Shown here: piece after piece, positions 35,740-44,707 of the stretch
Layout: every line of letters begins with the position of its first letter
Position numbering within the stretch: position 1 is the stretch's first letter
Assembly: GCA_036505635.1 (NCBI GenBank)
Contig: DASXTC010000059.1
Coordinates: 1-64,000 of the forward strand
Direction: 5' to 3'
Length of the DNA stretch: 64,000 nucleotides
Source of the DNA: DASXTC01 sp036505635
GTDB taxonomy: Bacteria; Acidobacteriota; Polarisedimenticolia; JACPZX01; DASXTC01
The notes under the pieces: model-generated
Databases searched by the model: none
Seen by the model: the letters and a program-made list of their open reading frames with translations, nothing else
Told to the model about the DNA's origin: nothing
Made by a program: the position numbers and the translations under genes

Positions 35740-37515
35740 ATGGCCACGCAGGAGTTCATCGTCGTCGGTGGCGGGCTGGCGGGGCTCATGGCCACCATCC
35801 GCCTGGCCGAGGCGGGGCACAAGGTCAGCCTCGTCTCCTTCGTCCCGGTCAAGCGCTCGCATTCGGTCTGCGCGCAGGGCGGCATCAACGGCGCGGTCAA
35901 CATCAAGGGCGAGGGGGATTCCCCCGGGATCCACTTCGACGACTCGGTCTACGGCGGCGACTTCCTCGCCAATCAGCCCCCGGTCAGGGGAATGTGCCAG
36001 GCGGCGCCCGGGATCATCTACCTGCTGGATCGCATGGGGGTGACGTTCAACCGGACGTCCGAGGGGCTGCTCGACTTCCGGCGCTTCGGCGGGACCCTCT
36101 ACAACCGCACGGCGTTCGCCGGCGCCACCACCGGGCAGCAGATCCTCTACGCGCTCGACGAGCAGGTCCGCCGGCACGAGGCGGCGGGCCTCGTCAGGAA
36201 GTACGAGTTCTGGGAGTGCCTCGGACCGATCCTCGACGACAAAGGGGTCTGCCGGGGGATCACCGCGCTGGACCAGATCCGGATGACGGTGCACGCGATG
36301 ACCGCCGACGCGGTCCTGCTGGCCACCGGCGGCTGCGGCGTCATCTACGGCAAGTCGACCCTCTCGACCACCTGCACCGGCACCGCCACCTCGGTCGCCT
36401 ACCAGATGGGCGCCGTGTACGGCAACGGCGAGTTCATCCAGGTCCATCCGACCGCGATCCCCGGCACCGACAAGCTCCGGCTGATGTCCGAGTCGGCGCG
36501 CGGGGAAGGGGGGCGCGTCTGGGTGCCGAAGAAGCAGGGCGACACGCGAGCGCCGAAGAGCATCCCGGAGGCCGAGCGCTGGTACTTCCTCGAGGACAAG
36601 TACCCGAAGTTCGGCAACCTCGTGCCGCGCGACATCGCCACGCGGGAGATCTTCGAGATCTGCGTCAACCTCAAGATGGGGGTCGGCGGCGAGCGGGCGG
36701 TCTATCTCGACCTGTCGCACCTGTCGCGCGAGATGCTCGACAAGAAGCTCGGCGGGATCCTCGAGATCTACGAGAAGTTCGTCGGGGTCGACCCGCGCGA
36801 CGAGCCGATGAAGGTCTTCCCCGCTGTGCACTACTCCATGGGGGGAATCTGGGTCGACTTCGATCAGATGTGCAGCCTGCCGGGTCTCTTCGCGGCAGGG
36901 GAGTCCGAATACCAGTATCACGGCGCCAACCGGCTCGGCGCCAACTCCCTGCTGTCGTGCGTCTACGGCGGGCAGGTGGCGGCCGCCGCGATGATCAGGT
37001 ACGCGGGGGGCCGCGGGGCGGGGGCGCCCCTGCCCGCGGCGAAGGCCGAGTCCGAGGCGAAGCGGTGGTCGGACCATCAGGACCGTATCGCGAAGATGGA
37101 CGGCCCCGAGAACCCGTACCAGCTCTGGCGCGAGCTGGGGGAGATGATGACCGACAACGTGACGGTCGTGCGCGACAACCGCAGGCTCGGCCAGACCGAT
37201 GAGCGTCTGAGGCAGATGATGGATCGGTGGCACCGCCTCGGCGCGCCGGACACGGGACGCTACGCGAATCAGGCACTCATCTTCGCGCGGCAGCTCTGGA
37301 ACATGCTGGAGCTGGCGCGGGTGATCACCGTCGGCGCATTGAAGCGCAACGAGAGCCGGGGCGCGCACTACAAGCCCGAGTTTCCCGAGCGCGACGACGC
37401 CAACTTCCTCAAGACGACGCGCGCCCTCTGGAGCAAGGAAGGGCCCGTGATCTCGTACGAGCCGGTCGACACGTCCCTGATTCCGCCGCGAAAGCGCTCC
37501 TACACGACGGCCTGA
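35740..37515 (+). CDS. sdhA: Succinate dehydrogenase flavoprotein subunit
   Basis: Catalytic subunit that oxidises succinate or reduces fumarate. It has the N-terminal FAD motif VVGGGLAGLMA, the covalent flavin histidine in KRSHSVCAQGGING, and the active-site arginine region SESARGEGG. GANRLGANSLLSCVYGG is the C-terminal FAD signature. At 591 residues it is the length seen in B-type complexes such as Bacillus SdhA. It is flanked by sdhC and sdhB in the standard CAB order. Confidence 0.97.
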   Translation: MATQEFIVVGGGLAGLMATIRLAEAGHKVSLVSFVPVKRSHSVCAQGGINGAVNIKGEGDSPGIHFDDSVYGGDFLANQPPVRGMCQAAPGIIYLLDRMGVTFNRTSEGLLDFRRFGGTLYNRTAFAGATTGQQILYALDEQVRRHEAAGLVRKYEFWECLGPILDDKGVCRGITALDQIRMTVHAMTADAVLLATGGCGVIYGKSTLSTTCTGTATSVAYQMGAVYGNGEFIQVHPTAIPGTDKLRLMSESARGEGGRVWVPKKQGDTRAPKSIPEAERWYFLEDKYPKFGNLVPRDIATREIFEICVNLKMGVGGERAVYLDLSHLSREMLDKKLGGILEIYEKFVGVDPRDEPMKVFPAVHYSMGGIWVDFDQMCSLPGLFAAGESEYQYHGANRLGANSLLSCVYGGQVAAAAMIRYAGGRGAGAPLPAAKAESEAKRWSDHQDRIAKMDGPENPYQLWRELGEMMTDNVTVVRDNRRLGQTDERLRQMMDRWHRLGAPDTGRYANQALIFARQLWNMLELARVITVGALKRNESRGAHYKPEFPERDDANFLKTTRALWSKEGPVISYEPVDTSLIPPRKRSYTTA

Positions 37516-37539
37516 GGGCCGCCAGACGAGAGGTGGGTC

Positions 37540-38286
37540 ATGCCCCAGACAGTTCGGGTTCGGGTGCACAGGCAGGATGGCCCCGGCGCACCCGCGCGCT
37601 GGGAGGATTTCGACCTTCCCTATCAGCAGGGCATGAACGTCATCTTCTGTCTGATGGAGATCCAGCGCAATCCCGTGACCGCCGACGGCCGGAAGACGAC
37701 TCCCGTGGTCTGGGAGGCGCATTGCCTGGAGGAGGTGTGCGGCGCCTGCACGATGCTGGTGAACGGCAAGGTGCGACAGGCCTGCTCGGCCCTGGTGGAT
37801 CGGCTCGCGCAGCCGATCGTCCTGAGCCCGATGACGAAGTTCCCGGCGGTGCGCGACCTGATCGTGGATCGGAGCCGGATGTTCGCCGACCTGATCCGCA
37901 TCAAGGGGTGGATCCCGGTGCAGGGAACCTACGACCTGGGACCCGGGCCGCGTCTGGCCACCGCGGTCCAGGAGGCGGCCTACGAGCTCTCCACCTGCAT
38001 GACGTGCGGCTGCTGCCTCGAGGTCTGTCCCAGCGTCAATGACCGCTCGGAGTTCATCGGCCCTGCCGCGATCTCGCAGGCGCGCCTCTTCAACGCACAT
38101 CCGACCGGCGCCATGAACGCGAGCGAGCGGCTCGATGCCCTCATGGAGCCGGGCGGCATCTCCGAGTGCGGCAACGCGCAGAACTGCGTGCGGGCCTGCC
38201 CCAAGGAGATACCGCTGACAGAGAGCATCGGGTACGTGGGGCGCGAGGTGACGCTGCACGCCCTCGGCAAGCTGCTGGGGACGTAG
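37540..38286 (+). CDS. sdhB: Succinate dehydrogenase iron-sulfur subunit
   Basis: Electron-transfer subunit of 248 residues. The 2Fe-2S ligands are in CLEEVCGACTM with a later cysteine; the 4Fe-4S motif is CMTCGCCLEVCPS, and a third cluster is ligated through CVRACPKE. It starts 24 bases after sdhA with a GAGGTGG ribosome binding site. The methyltransferase gene that follows begins four bases after its stop. Confidence 0.96.
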   Translation: MPQTVRVRVHRQDGPGAPARWEDFDLPYQQGMNVIFCLMEIQRNPVTADGRKTTPVVWEAHCLEEVCGACTMLVNGKVRQACSALVDRLAQPIVLSPMTKFPAVRDLIVDRSRMFADLIRIKGWIPVQGTYDLGPGPRLATAVQEAAYELSTCMTCGCCLEVCPSVNDRSEFIGPAAISQARLFNAHPTGAMNASERLDALMEPGGISECGNAQNCVRACPKEIPLTESIGYVGREVTLHALGKLLGT

Positions 38287-38290
38287 AGCA

Positions 38291-38986
38291 GTGGGCCGCG
38301 GCATCGAGGATGGCGCCTGTCTGATACGGCGTGCGATGGACCTTGCGATCGCGGCGGCCTGCGAGGGGCTGCGGCCCACCCGCGACCCGGTCACGCTGCT
38401 CGACATCGGCGGCCGCGGACGGCCCTACGCGGCGATCGCGGCCGGCGTGCTCGGACGCAACGGTCACCGGGTGCGTCACGTGGTGGTCGATCCTGGCTCA
38501 GGCGCCCAGATCATCGCCGTGGCCGAGTCGCTCCCCATCGCGGCGGGCGTCGCCGACGTCGTTCTGTGCACTCAGGTCCTGGAGCACGTGGCCGAGCCGG
38601 AGCGGGCCGTCGCGGAGATGGCCCGGGTGCTGCGGCCCGGCGGCGCCTGCCTGCTGACCACCCACGGGACCTGGTTCTACCACCCCGACCCGGAGGATTA
38701 CTGGCGCTGGACGCCGGCCGGTCTCGAACGCATCTTCGCGCTGGCCGGTTTCTCCGCCGTGAAGGTGAGCCCGGTGGGGGGCACCAAGCTGGCGCTGACC
38801 GTCCTGACCCTGACGGCCCTGGAGAGGGCCGCGGGGGAGGGCGCGGCGGGCACCTTGCTGCGACGGCTCCTCGTCGCCCCTGCCAACTGGCTCGCCTGGC
38901 GGCTGCTGCGCGGGCGCGTCACCGGCCGGGCGAGCCAGCCCGGAGACCTGGTGATCGACTATCTGGTCGTAGCGACGCGGACCTGA
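38291..38986 (+). CDS. Class I SAM-dependent methyltransferase
   Basis: A 231-residue methyltransferase of the Methyltransf_11 type. The SAM loop is LLDIGGRGRPYAAIA, the fourth strand is VVLCTQVLEHVAEPERA, and LRPGGACLLTTHG and PDPEDYWRWTPAGLERIF follow. The last features are typical of enzymes that act on polysaccharide or lipid precursors. The start is a GTG four bases after sdhB, with a weak ribosome binding site. The substrate is unknown, and a role in respiration is not implied by the position. Confidence 0.88.
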   Translation: MGRGIEDGACLIRRAMDLAIAAACEGLRPTRDPVTLLDIGGRGRPYAAIAAGVLGRNGHRVRHVVVDPGSGAQIIAVAESLPIAAGVADVVLCTQVLEHVAEPERAVAEMARVLRPGGACLLTTHGTWFYHPDPEDYWRWTPAGLERIFALAGFSAVKVSPVGGTKLALTVLTLTALERAAGEGAAGTLLRRLLVAPANWLAWRLLRGRVTGRASQPGDLVIDYLVVATRT

Positions 38987-38989
38987 AGG

Positions 38990-39436
38990 TCACTCGCCGG
39001 CCTCAAGCATCGCCACGTCGGCGAGATCCTGCGGCCGGGCGGTGGCCTTCTTGTTCAGGATGAGGTGCCGGCGGCCGATTACCGGCAGCCGGATCCCTTC
39101 CACAACCGACTCGGTCCGCGCAGTCCAGGCATCCTCGAACTCGACCCCGTCAAGCGACGTGAGGATATCGATCCGGGCGGGAGCCACGCCCACCTGGAAG
39201 ACGATCCCCGGACGGGTCAGATCCTCCGAAGTCAATCCCTTCAAGGGAGCGCCGAAGAGCGCCAGGGCGCTCCAGACACATCGCGCGTTCTCGCTCGAGG
39301 GCCGCACCCACAGATCGATGTCCCCTGTCGCCCTGGGCAGGCCATGGACGGCGAGCGCATAGGCTCCGACGACGAGATACTCAACGCCCTCGTCGGCGAA
39401 CGCGGACAAGATGTCTCTGTAGTCGGGGTTCAGCAA
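38990..39436 (-). CDS. DUF6036-like nucleotidyltransferase, probable toxin-antitoxin component
   Basis: A 148-residue protein with a polymerase-beta-type nucleotidyltransferase core: VVGAYALAVHGLPRATGDIDLWV gives the G-[AY]xA helix and the DxD acidic pair (at the DID), and RIDILTSLDG supplies the third acid. The TTG start has a strong AGGGGGG in front. Proteins of this kind are partners in AbiEii/MenT-like and HEPN/MNT toxin-antitoxin pairs. The upstream small gene overlaps it by 56 bases, which fits a coupled module. Confidence 0.8.
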   Translation of the reverse strand: MLNPDYRDILSAFADEGVEYLVVGAYALAVHGLPRATGDIDLWVRPSSENARCVWSALALFGAPLKGLTSEDLTRPGIVFQVGVAPARIDILTSLDGVEFEDAWTARTESVVEGIRLPVIGRRHLILNKKATARPQDLADVAMLEAGE

Positions 39437-39590
39437 CGAGACCCCCCTTGAAGGTCCATGCGTCGAGCGCGAGCTGCCACATCATCGCGATTCGTGCCGC
39501 GGCGGTGGTGGATCTCAGGTCATCCTCCTTGCCCTGGTCGGCCAGGCGGCTCACTCGCACGATCCGGAGGCCTTGGTCTTCTGAGGTCAC
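39381..39590 (-). CDS. Small protein paired with the nucleotidyltransferase (antitoxin-like)
   Basis: A 69-residue ORF with a GTG start, lying upstream of and overlapping the nucleotidyltransferase gene by 56 bases on the same strand. The core RIVRVSRLADQGKEDDLR, then RIAMMWQLALDAW, looks like a recurrent small family that I have seen beside nucleotidyltransferase genes (recollection, not a search). The C-terminus is very basic (RLQRHLVRVRRRGR). It has no membrane segment. It could be an antitoxin or a DNA-binding regulator of the pair. Confidence 0.65.
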   Translation of the reverse strand: MTSEDQGLRIVRVSRLADQGKEDDLRSTTAAARIAMMWQLALDAWTFKGGLVAEPRLQRHLVRVRRRGR

Positions 39591-39652
39591 GCGGGCAGGA
39601 TAACACGGGCGCGGGTGCGTTAGAATCAGGCTGGCTTCACAGGGAGCTGAGA

Positions 39653-41083
39653 ATGATCGAGCGGAAGCCCTTCATCGCGGGGGAGTGGCGAGCCACCGGT
39701 GAGACCTGCGAGGTCCGATCTCCATGGGACGGAGAGCCGGTGGCGAGGGTCCACAGGGCCCGGGCCCGCGACATGGAGGATGCGCTGGTGGCCGCCCGCC
39801 AGGCCTTCGAGGTCACCCGCTCGATGGCCACCTGGGAGCGCACCGCGGTCCTCGCGAAGATGGCGGCGGGCATCGCGGCCCGACGCGAGGAGCTCACCCG
39901 GATCCTGGCCCTGGAGGCCGGCAAGCCCGTCAAGGCGGGGCGCGCCGAGGTGGACAGGGCGGTCTTCACATTCGAGGTGGCGGCCGAGGAGGCGCGCCGG
40001 ATCGGAAGCGAGATGTTTCCGATGGACTGGGCCCCATGGGGCGCCGACCGGATCGGGATCGTCCGGCGGTTTCCGATCGGGCCCATCGCCGGCATCGTCC
40101 CCTTCAACTTCCCGCTCAACCTGAGCGCGCACAAGATCGCGCCGGCGATCGCCTCGGGCAACACGATCGTCATCAAGCCCGCCTCCCAGACGCCCTCCTC
40201 GACGCTGGTCCTCGCTGAGATCGCGGCCCAGGCCGGGCTGCCGGCCGGGGCGCTCAACGTGACGCCCGCCACCGTGGAGACGACTCAGATCCTCGTGACC
40301 GACGATCGCTTCAAGATGCTGACCTTCACCGGCAGCGCGGCGGTGGGCTGGGGTCTCAAGGCCCGCGCCGGCCGAAAGCGCGTCGCGCTGGAGCTGGGCG
40401 GGAACGCCGCGGCGATCGTGCACCACGACGCCGACCTGACCCGGGCGGCCGAACGGATCACGGTGGGCGGCTACTCCTACTCGGGCCAGTCGTGCATCTC
40501 GGTGCAGCGGGTCCTCGCGCAACGGCGGGTCCTCGAGCCTTTCATGGAGCGCTTCGTCCCGATGGTGAAGTCCCTCAAGGTGGGCGCGCCGCTCGACGAG
40601 GGGACCGACGTGGGCCCGATGATCACCGAGGGGGACGCCGTGCGCGCGGCGACGTGGATAGAGGAGGCGGCCTCGGGCGGCGCGAAGGTGGTGCTGGGAG
40701 GGGGGAGGCAGGGCGCGGTGCTGATGCCGGCGATCGTGACCGGCGTACGCCCCGACATGAAGATCTCCTGTCAGGAGGTCTTCGGCCCGGTCGTCGCCGT
40801 GACGGCCTACGACACGCTGGACGAAGCCCTCGCGATGGTGAACGATTCGATCTACGGCCTTCAGGCCGGGATCTTCACGCGTGACGCTCCATCGGCCTGG
40901 CGGGCCTTCGAGAAGCTGGAGGTCGGCGGCGTGATGGTGGACGACGTGCCGACGTTCCGCGTCGACCACATGCCCTATGGGGGCGTGAAGGAATCCGGGG
41001 CCGGCCGCGAGGGGCTCAAGTACGCCATCGAGGAGATGACCGAGATCAAGGTCATGGGATGGCACGTGAGGGGGATGAGATGA
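39653..41083 (+). CDS. NAD(P)-dependent aldehyde dehydrogenase
   Basis: A 476-residue ALDH-superfamily enzyme. The Rossmann segment is FTGSAAVGWGLK, the general base Glu is in LELGGNAAAIV, and the catalytic Cys is in SYSGQSCISVQR. GPMITEG and the C-terminal YGGVKESGAGREG are standard. It resembles the non-phosphorylating glyceraldehyde-3-phosphate/lactaldehyde dehydrogenase branch, but the substrate is not fixed. AGGGAG precedes the start, and a TAGAAT box lies at 39621. The aspA start overlaps its stop (ATGA). Confidence 0.93.
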   Translation: MIERKPFIAGEWRATGETCEVRSPWDGEPVARVHRARARDMEDALVAARQAFEVTRSMATWERTAVLAKMAAGIAARREELTRILALEAGKPVKAGRAEVDRAVFTFEVAAEEARRIGSEMFPMDWAPWGADRIGIVRRFPIGPIAGIVPFNFPLNLSAHKIAPAIASGNTIVIKPASQTPSSTLVLAEIAAQAGLPAGALNVTPATVETTQILVTDDRFKMLTFTGSAAVGWGLKARAGRKRVALELGGNAAAIVHHDADLTRAAERITVGGYSYSGQSCISVQRVLAQRRVLEPFMERFVPMVKSLKVGAPLDEGTDVGPMITEGDAVRAATWIEEAASGGAKVVLGGGRQGAVLMPAIVTGVRPDMKISCQEVFGPVVAVTAYDTLDEALAMVNDSIYGLQAGIFTRDAPSAWRAFEKLEVGGVMVDDVPTFRVDHMPYGGVKESGAGREGLKYAIEEMTEIKVMGWHVRGMR

Positions 41084-42489
41084 GACGGGGCCGCATCGAG
41101 AGGGACTCGCTGGGAGAGAGGGAGATCCCCGCGGACGCGTATTACGGGATCCAGACCGCCCGCGCGGTGGAGAACTATCCCATCAGTGGATGGAGGGCCC
41201 ATCACCGGCTCATCGACGCCTACATGTACCAGAAGAAGGCGTCGGCGCTGGCCAACAGGGATGCGGCGGCGGTCGCGCCGCGCATCGCCGAGGCGATCGC
41301 CGCGGCATGCGACGAGGTGCTCGCCGGCGGGCTGCGCGACCAGTTCGTGGTGGATGTCTTCCAGGCGGGCGCGGGGGTCTCCCAGCACATGAACACCAAC
41401 GAGGTGCTGGCCAACCGCGCCATCGAGCTCCTCGGCGGCCGCAAGGGGGACTACGCCACCGTCCATCCGAACGACCACGTCAACTTCGGCCAGTCCACCA
41501 ACGACACCTACCCCACCGCGATGCGGGTGTCGGCCCTGCTCTGCGCGCGCGACCTCGACCCCGTTCTGGCGGCCCTCGAGGCGGCCTTCGACGCGAAGGG
41601 GAAGGAGCTGGACCACGTGCTCAAGTCGGGCCGCACCCACCTGCAGGACGCGGTGCCGGTGCGTCTCGGTCAGGAGTTCGCCGCCTACGCGCGGGCGATC
41701 GGACGCGGTCGGACGGTGCTGAAGGAGTCCTGCCGGCACCTCTCGGAGCTGGGTCTGGGCGGCACCGCCACGGGCACCGGTCTGAACACGGCGTCCGGCT
41801 ACCGCGAGAAGGCCATCGGGTACCTGCGGGATCTGACCGGCCTTGATCTGAGGCCCTCGCCCGACATGCGCGAGGCGATGCAGTCGTGCCTGCCGATGGC
41901 CGCGGTGGCCTCGGCGCTCAGGATGATCGCGCTGGAGGTGATCCGGATCACCAACGACCTGAGGCTGATGGCCTCGGGGCCCGCCACCGGGATGGCGGAG
42001 ATCATCCTCCCCGCCGTGCAGCCGGGCTCGTCGATCATGCCGGGCAAGGTCAACCCGGCGATCCCCGAGATGGCGGCGATGGTAGGCTTCCAGGTGGTAG
42101 GGGGCGCCGCGGTGGTGGACTACGCCGTGCAGGCGGGCCAGCTCGAGCTCAACGTCATGATGCCGGTCATGGCTTTCAATATCCTGACCTCGTTCGAGAT
42201 CCTGTCGACCTCGATGGCCACCCTTCGGACGCGGTGCGTGGAGGGGATCGGCGCCGACGAGGAGCGCTGCCGCCGCTACGCCGGGATCTCGTCCGGGATC
42301 GTCACGGCGCTGAACCCCTGGATCGGGTACGCTCTGGGGGCCGAGATCGTCAAGGAGGCGCTGGCGACCGGCAGGACGATCCCGGAGATCGTGCGGGAGA
42401 AGGGATTGCTTACCGAGGAGCAGTTGGAGAGGATTCTCGATCCATTTAACATGACGGAGCCCGGAATCACGGGAAAGGAGCAGAGATGA
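41080..42489 (+). CDS. aspA: Aspartate ammonia-lyase
   Basis: Reversible deamination of aspartate to fumarate and ammonia. The N-terminal RDSLGEREIPADAYYGIQT with RAVENYPISG separates AspA from the fumarase branch of the family. The flexible catalytic loop is GSSIMPGKVNP. The length of 469 residues is normal. Fumarate made here could feed the nearby succinate dehydrogenase/fumarate reductase (inference). It is translationally coupled to the aldehyde dehydrogenase before it and to the lipoprotein after it. Confidence 0.94.
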   Translation: MRRGRIERDSLGEREIPADAYYGIQTARAVENYPISGWRAHHRLIDAYMYQKKASALANRDAAAVAPRIAEAIAAACDEVLAGGLRDQFVVDVFQAGAGVSQHMNTNEVLANRAIELLGGRKGDYATVHPNDHVNFGQSTNDTYPTAMRVSALLCARDLDPVLAALEAAFDAKGKELDHVLKSGRTHLQDAVPVRLGQEFAAYARAIGRGRTVLKESCRHLSELGLGGTATGTGLNTASGYREKAIGYLRDLTGLDLRPSPDMREAMQSCLPMAAVASALRMIALEVIRITNDLRLMASGPATGMAEIILPAVQPGSSIMPGKVNPAIPEMAAMVGFQVVGGAAVVDYAVQAGQLELNVMMPVMAFNILTSFEILSTSMATLRTRCVEGIGADEERCRRYAGISSGIVTALNPWIGYALGAEIVKEALATGRTIPEIVREKGLLTEEQLERILDPFNMTEPGITGKEQR

Positions 42490-43265
42490 GACGACTCAAG
42501 TTGATGAGCGCGGTGTCTGTTTGCCTGCTGATGATCGGATGCGGCGGTCAGGCCCCCGTGCAGCAGGCGGATTCCACGCAGCCACCCGCGGCGACGACCC
42601 CGTCTCCGGCGCCCGCCCAGCCGGCCGCGCCGGCGCAGCAGCCGCCTGCTCGGCAGCAACCGCAGCAGAGCGCACCTCGTCCCTCCGCCGCCTCGGCGCC
42701 GGCCCCCACGCCGGCCCCGGCGAAGCCGCAGGTCCACATGGTGGACGTGCCGTCCGGGACGGTCCTGACTCTGGCGCTCGATGCCGGTATCAACACGAAG
42801 AAGAACGTCGTGGGGGACGCCTTCACGGCGACCCTCGTGGAGGCGATCCAGGTGGATGGACGCGACGTCATCCCTGCCGGCTCGCTGGTGCACGGAAAGG
42901 TGACCGAGGCGGTGCCGGCCAAGAGGGGAGCGGGCAACGCGAAGCTGGGGCTCTCGTTCGACGAGCTGACGCTGCCCGGCGGATACCGGACCGCAATCAG
43001 CGGCACCTTCCAGGAGGTCTCCGAGAGCAAGAAGAAGCGCAACGCGGCGATCATCGGGGGCTCGGCCGCCGGCGGCGCGTTGCTGGGCCGGATCCTGGGC
43101 AAGGACACCAAGACGGCCGTCATCGGCACGATCGTGGGGGGCGGGATCGGCACGGCGGTTGTGATGGGCAAGGAAGGGGAGCAGGCGAAGCTTCCCGCCG
43201 ACACGCCGTTCGAGATCAAGCTGGAGGAGCCGATCCAGGTCCCGCACGAGCCCCAGCGTTCGTGA
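42486..43265 (+). CDS. Pro/Ala-rich lipoprotein with glycine-zipper segment
   Basis: A 259-residue exported lipoprotein. The signal peptide ends in the lipobox LMIGC. Residues 25-80 are a low-complexity Pro/Ala/Gln linker suitable for crossing peptidoglycan. The folded part has beta strands (VPSGTVLTLALDAGIN, DVIPAGSLVHGKV) and then a glycine-rich hydrophobic stretch (IIGGSAAGGALLG, VIGTIVGGGIGTAVVMG) that looks like a membrane-inserted zipper. It overlaps the aspA stop (ATGA). The role is unknown. Confidence 0.8.
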   Translation: MRRLKLMSAVSVCLLMIGCGGQAPVQQADSTQPPAATTPSPAPAQPAAPAQQPPARQQPQQSAPRPSAASAPAPTPAPAKPQVHMVDVPSGTVLTLALDAGINTKKNVVGDAFTATLVEAIQVDGRDVIPAGSLVHGKVTEAVPAKRGAGNAKLGLSFDELTLPGGYRTAISGTFQEVSESKKKRNAAIIGGSAAGGALLGRILGKDTKTAVIGTIVGGGIGTAVVMGKEGEQAKLPADTPFEIKLEEPIQVPHEPQRS

Positions 43266-43272
43266 AGGGTGC

Positions 43273-44547
43273 CTGACGACCAGACCAGGCAAGCTCGAGC
43301 TGCTGAGCTGGTGCCTCTACGATTTCGCCAACTCGGCCTTCCCGACCCTCATCACGATGGCCGCCTACCCCTTGTACTTCACACAGGTGGTGGCCGGGCC
43401 GGGGCCCGACGCGAGCCTTCTCTGGAGCGTGGCCATCAGCGCCTCGATGATCCTCATCGGGGTCGTCTCGCCGCTCCTGGGGGCGATGGCCGATTTCTCC
43501 GCGTCGAAGAAGCGATGGGTCTTCTTCTTCACGGCCCTGTGCGTGGTCCCGACGGCGCTGCTCTTCTTCGTGGGGCCGGGCGACGTCCTGGCAGGGACTG
43601 CCCTGTTCATCGTCGCCAACATCGGTTTTTCCGGCGGCAACGGGATCTACAATGCCTTCCTGTCCGAGCTCTCCGATGAGGCCGACGTCGGGAGACTCTC
43701 GGGGTACGGCTTCGCGCTGGGCTACGCCGGCGGGCTGATCGCCCTGGCGATCTGCGTGCCACTGCTCTCGGGGGGGCTCGCGCCCGCGAACCAGGCCTCC
43801 TTCCGCGCGTCCTTCGTGGTGACGGCCGTCTTCTTCAGCATCTTCTCCCTGCCGTTGTTTCTCTGGCTGAGGGAGCGGGCCGTGCCGCAGGAGAGACCCG
43901 CGGGGGTATCGCTGGCGCGGATCGGGTATGCCCGGCTCGCGGCGACCTTCCGCCGCGTGAGGAACCTGTCGGAGCTGTTCAAGTTCCTCGCGGCATTCCT
44001 CATCTACAACGACGGCATCGAGACGGTCATCTACTTCTCGGGCATCTACGCCGTCTCCGTGCTGGGCTTCTCTATCGCGGAATCGGTCTATCTCTTCATG
44101 GCGGTGCAGGTGACGGCGCTGATCGGATCGCTCGTGTTCGGCCACGTCACCGATCGGCTCGGCAGCAAGCCCACCATAGTGATGACGCTGCTGCTGTGGT
44201 GCGGCGTGGTGGTGGCGGCCTTCCTCACGTCGACGCGGGGGCAATTCTGGTGCATCGCGCTGGTGGCGGGGATCGGGCTGGGGTCCAACCAGGCCGCCAG
44301 CCGGGGCCTGATGCGCCTCTTCGTGCCGGCGGGCCACGACGCAGAGTTCTACGGCTTCTTCTCCGTCTGCGGCAAGTTCTCGGCTCTGGTGGGCCCGCTG
44401 GTCTACGGGCTGACCGCGTCGGTGGCCGGGAGCCAGCGAATCGCCATCCTCTCGGTGCTGGTCTTCTTCGCGGCGGGCCTGCTGCTGCTTCTGACGGTGG
44501 ACGTGTCGCGCGGCAGGCAGGCGGCGCGGGAGTACCTGACAGGCTGA
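43273..44547 (+). CDS. MFS transporter, UMF1/Atg22-like
   Basis: A 12-helix major-facilitator protein of the UMF1 (vacuole effluxer Atg22-like) family; LSWCLYDFANSAFPTLI near the N-terminus is its hallmark. An ATG at 43357 in frame would remove that motif, so translation must begin earlier. Upstream in frame there is no ATG, GTG or TTG; the only candidate is a CTG at 43273, while a GTG at 43269 is in a different frame. I use 43273 with low confidence for the start. It follows the lipoprotein gene by seven bases and probably belongs to the aspA operon. Confidence 0.8.
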   Translation: MTTRPGKLELLSWCLYDFANSAFPTLITMAAYPLYFTQVVAGPGPDASLLWSVAISASMILIGVVSPLLGAMADFSASKKRWVFFFTALCVVPTALLFFVGPGDVLAGTALFIVANIGFSGGNGIYNAFLSELSDEADVGRLSGYGFALGYAGGLIALAICVPLLSGGLAPANQASFRASFVVTAVFFSIFSLPLFLWLRERAVPQERPAGVSLARIGYARLAATFRRVRNLSELFKFLAAFLIYNDGIETVIYFSGIYAVSVLGFSIAESVYLFMAVQVTALIGSLVFGHVTDRLGSKPTIVMTLLLWCGVVVAAFLTSTRGQFWCIALVAGIGLGSNQAASRGLMRLFVPAGHDAEFYGFFSVCGKFSALVGPLVYGLTASVAGSQRIAILSVLVFFAAGLLLLLTVDVSRGRQAAREYLTG

Positions 44548-44629
44548 TCCATGCCGGGCATGGTGGCGGTGAGCGCGAGCACCGCGAGCGACCCGGGCAT
44601 GCGTGCTCACACACGCTTATCCCGTTGCT

Positions 44630-44654
44630 GCGTCAAGGCTTTGCCTCTTGACGC
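44630..44654. repeat. Inverted repeat upstream of the MMPL gene
   Basis: A perfect 8-base stem, GCGTCAAG and CTTGACGC, with a 9-base loop lies 53 bases before the MMPL start codon. The inner part, AAGGCTTTGCCTCTTGA at 44635-44651, recurs with two changes at 58696-58712 upstream of the sigma-54 activator gene. Confidence 0.5.
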
Positions 44655-44707
44655 CCGGCCGGCCGGCCGATACCCTGCGTTGCCCTCTTGAGGACGTGTC
44701 ACCTCTC

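Noticed and set aside
44549..44563. Palindrome CCATGCCGGGCATGG as a terminator after the UMF1 transporter
   Set aside because: The stem is present but no T-tract follows on either strand, so it is not scored as a terminator.
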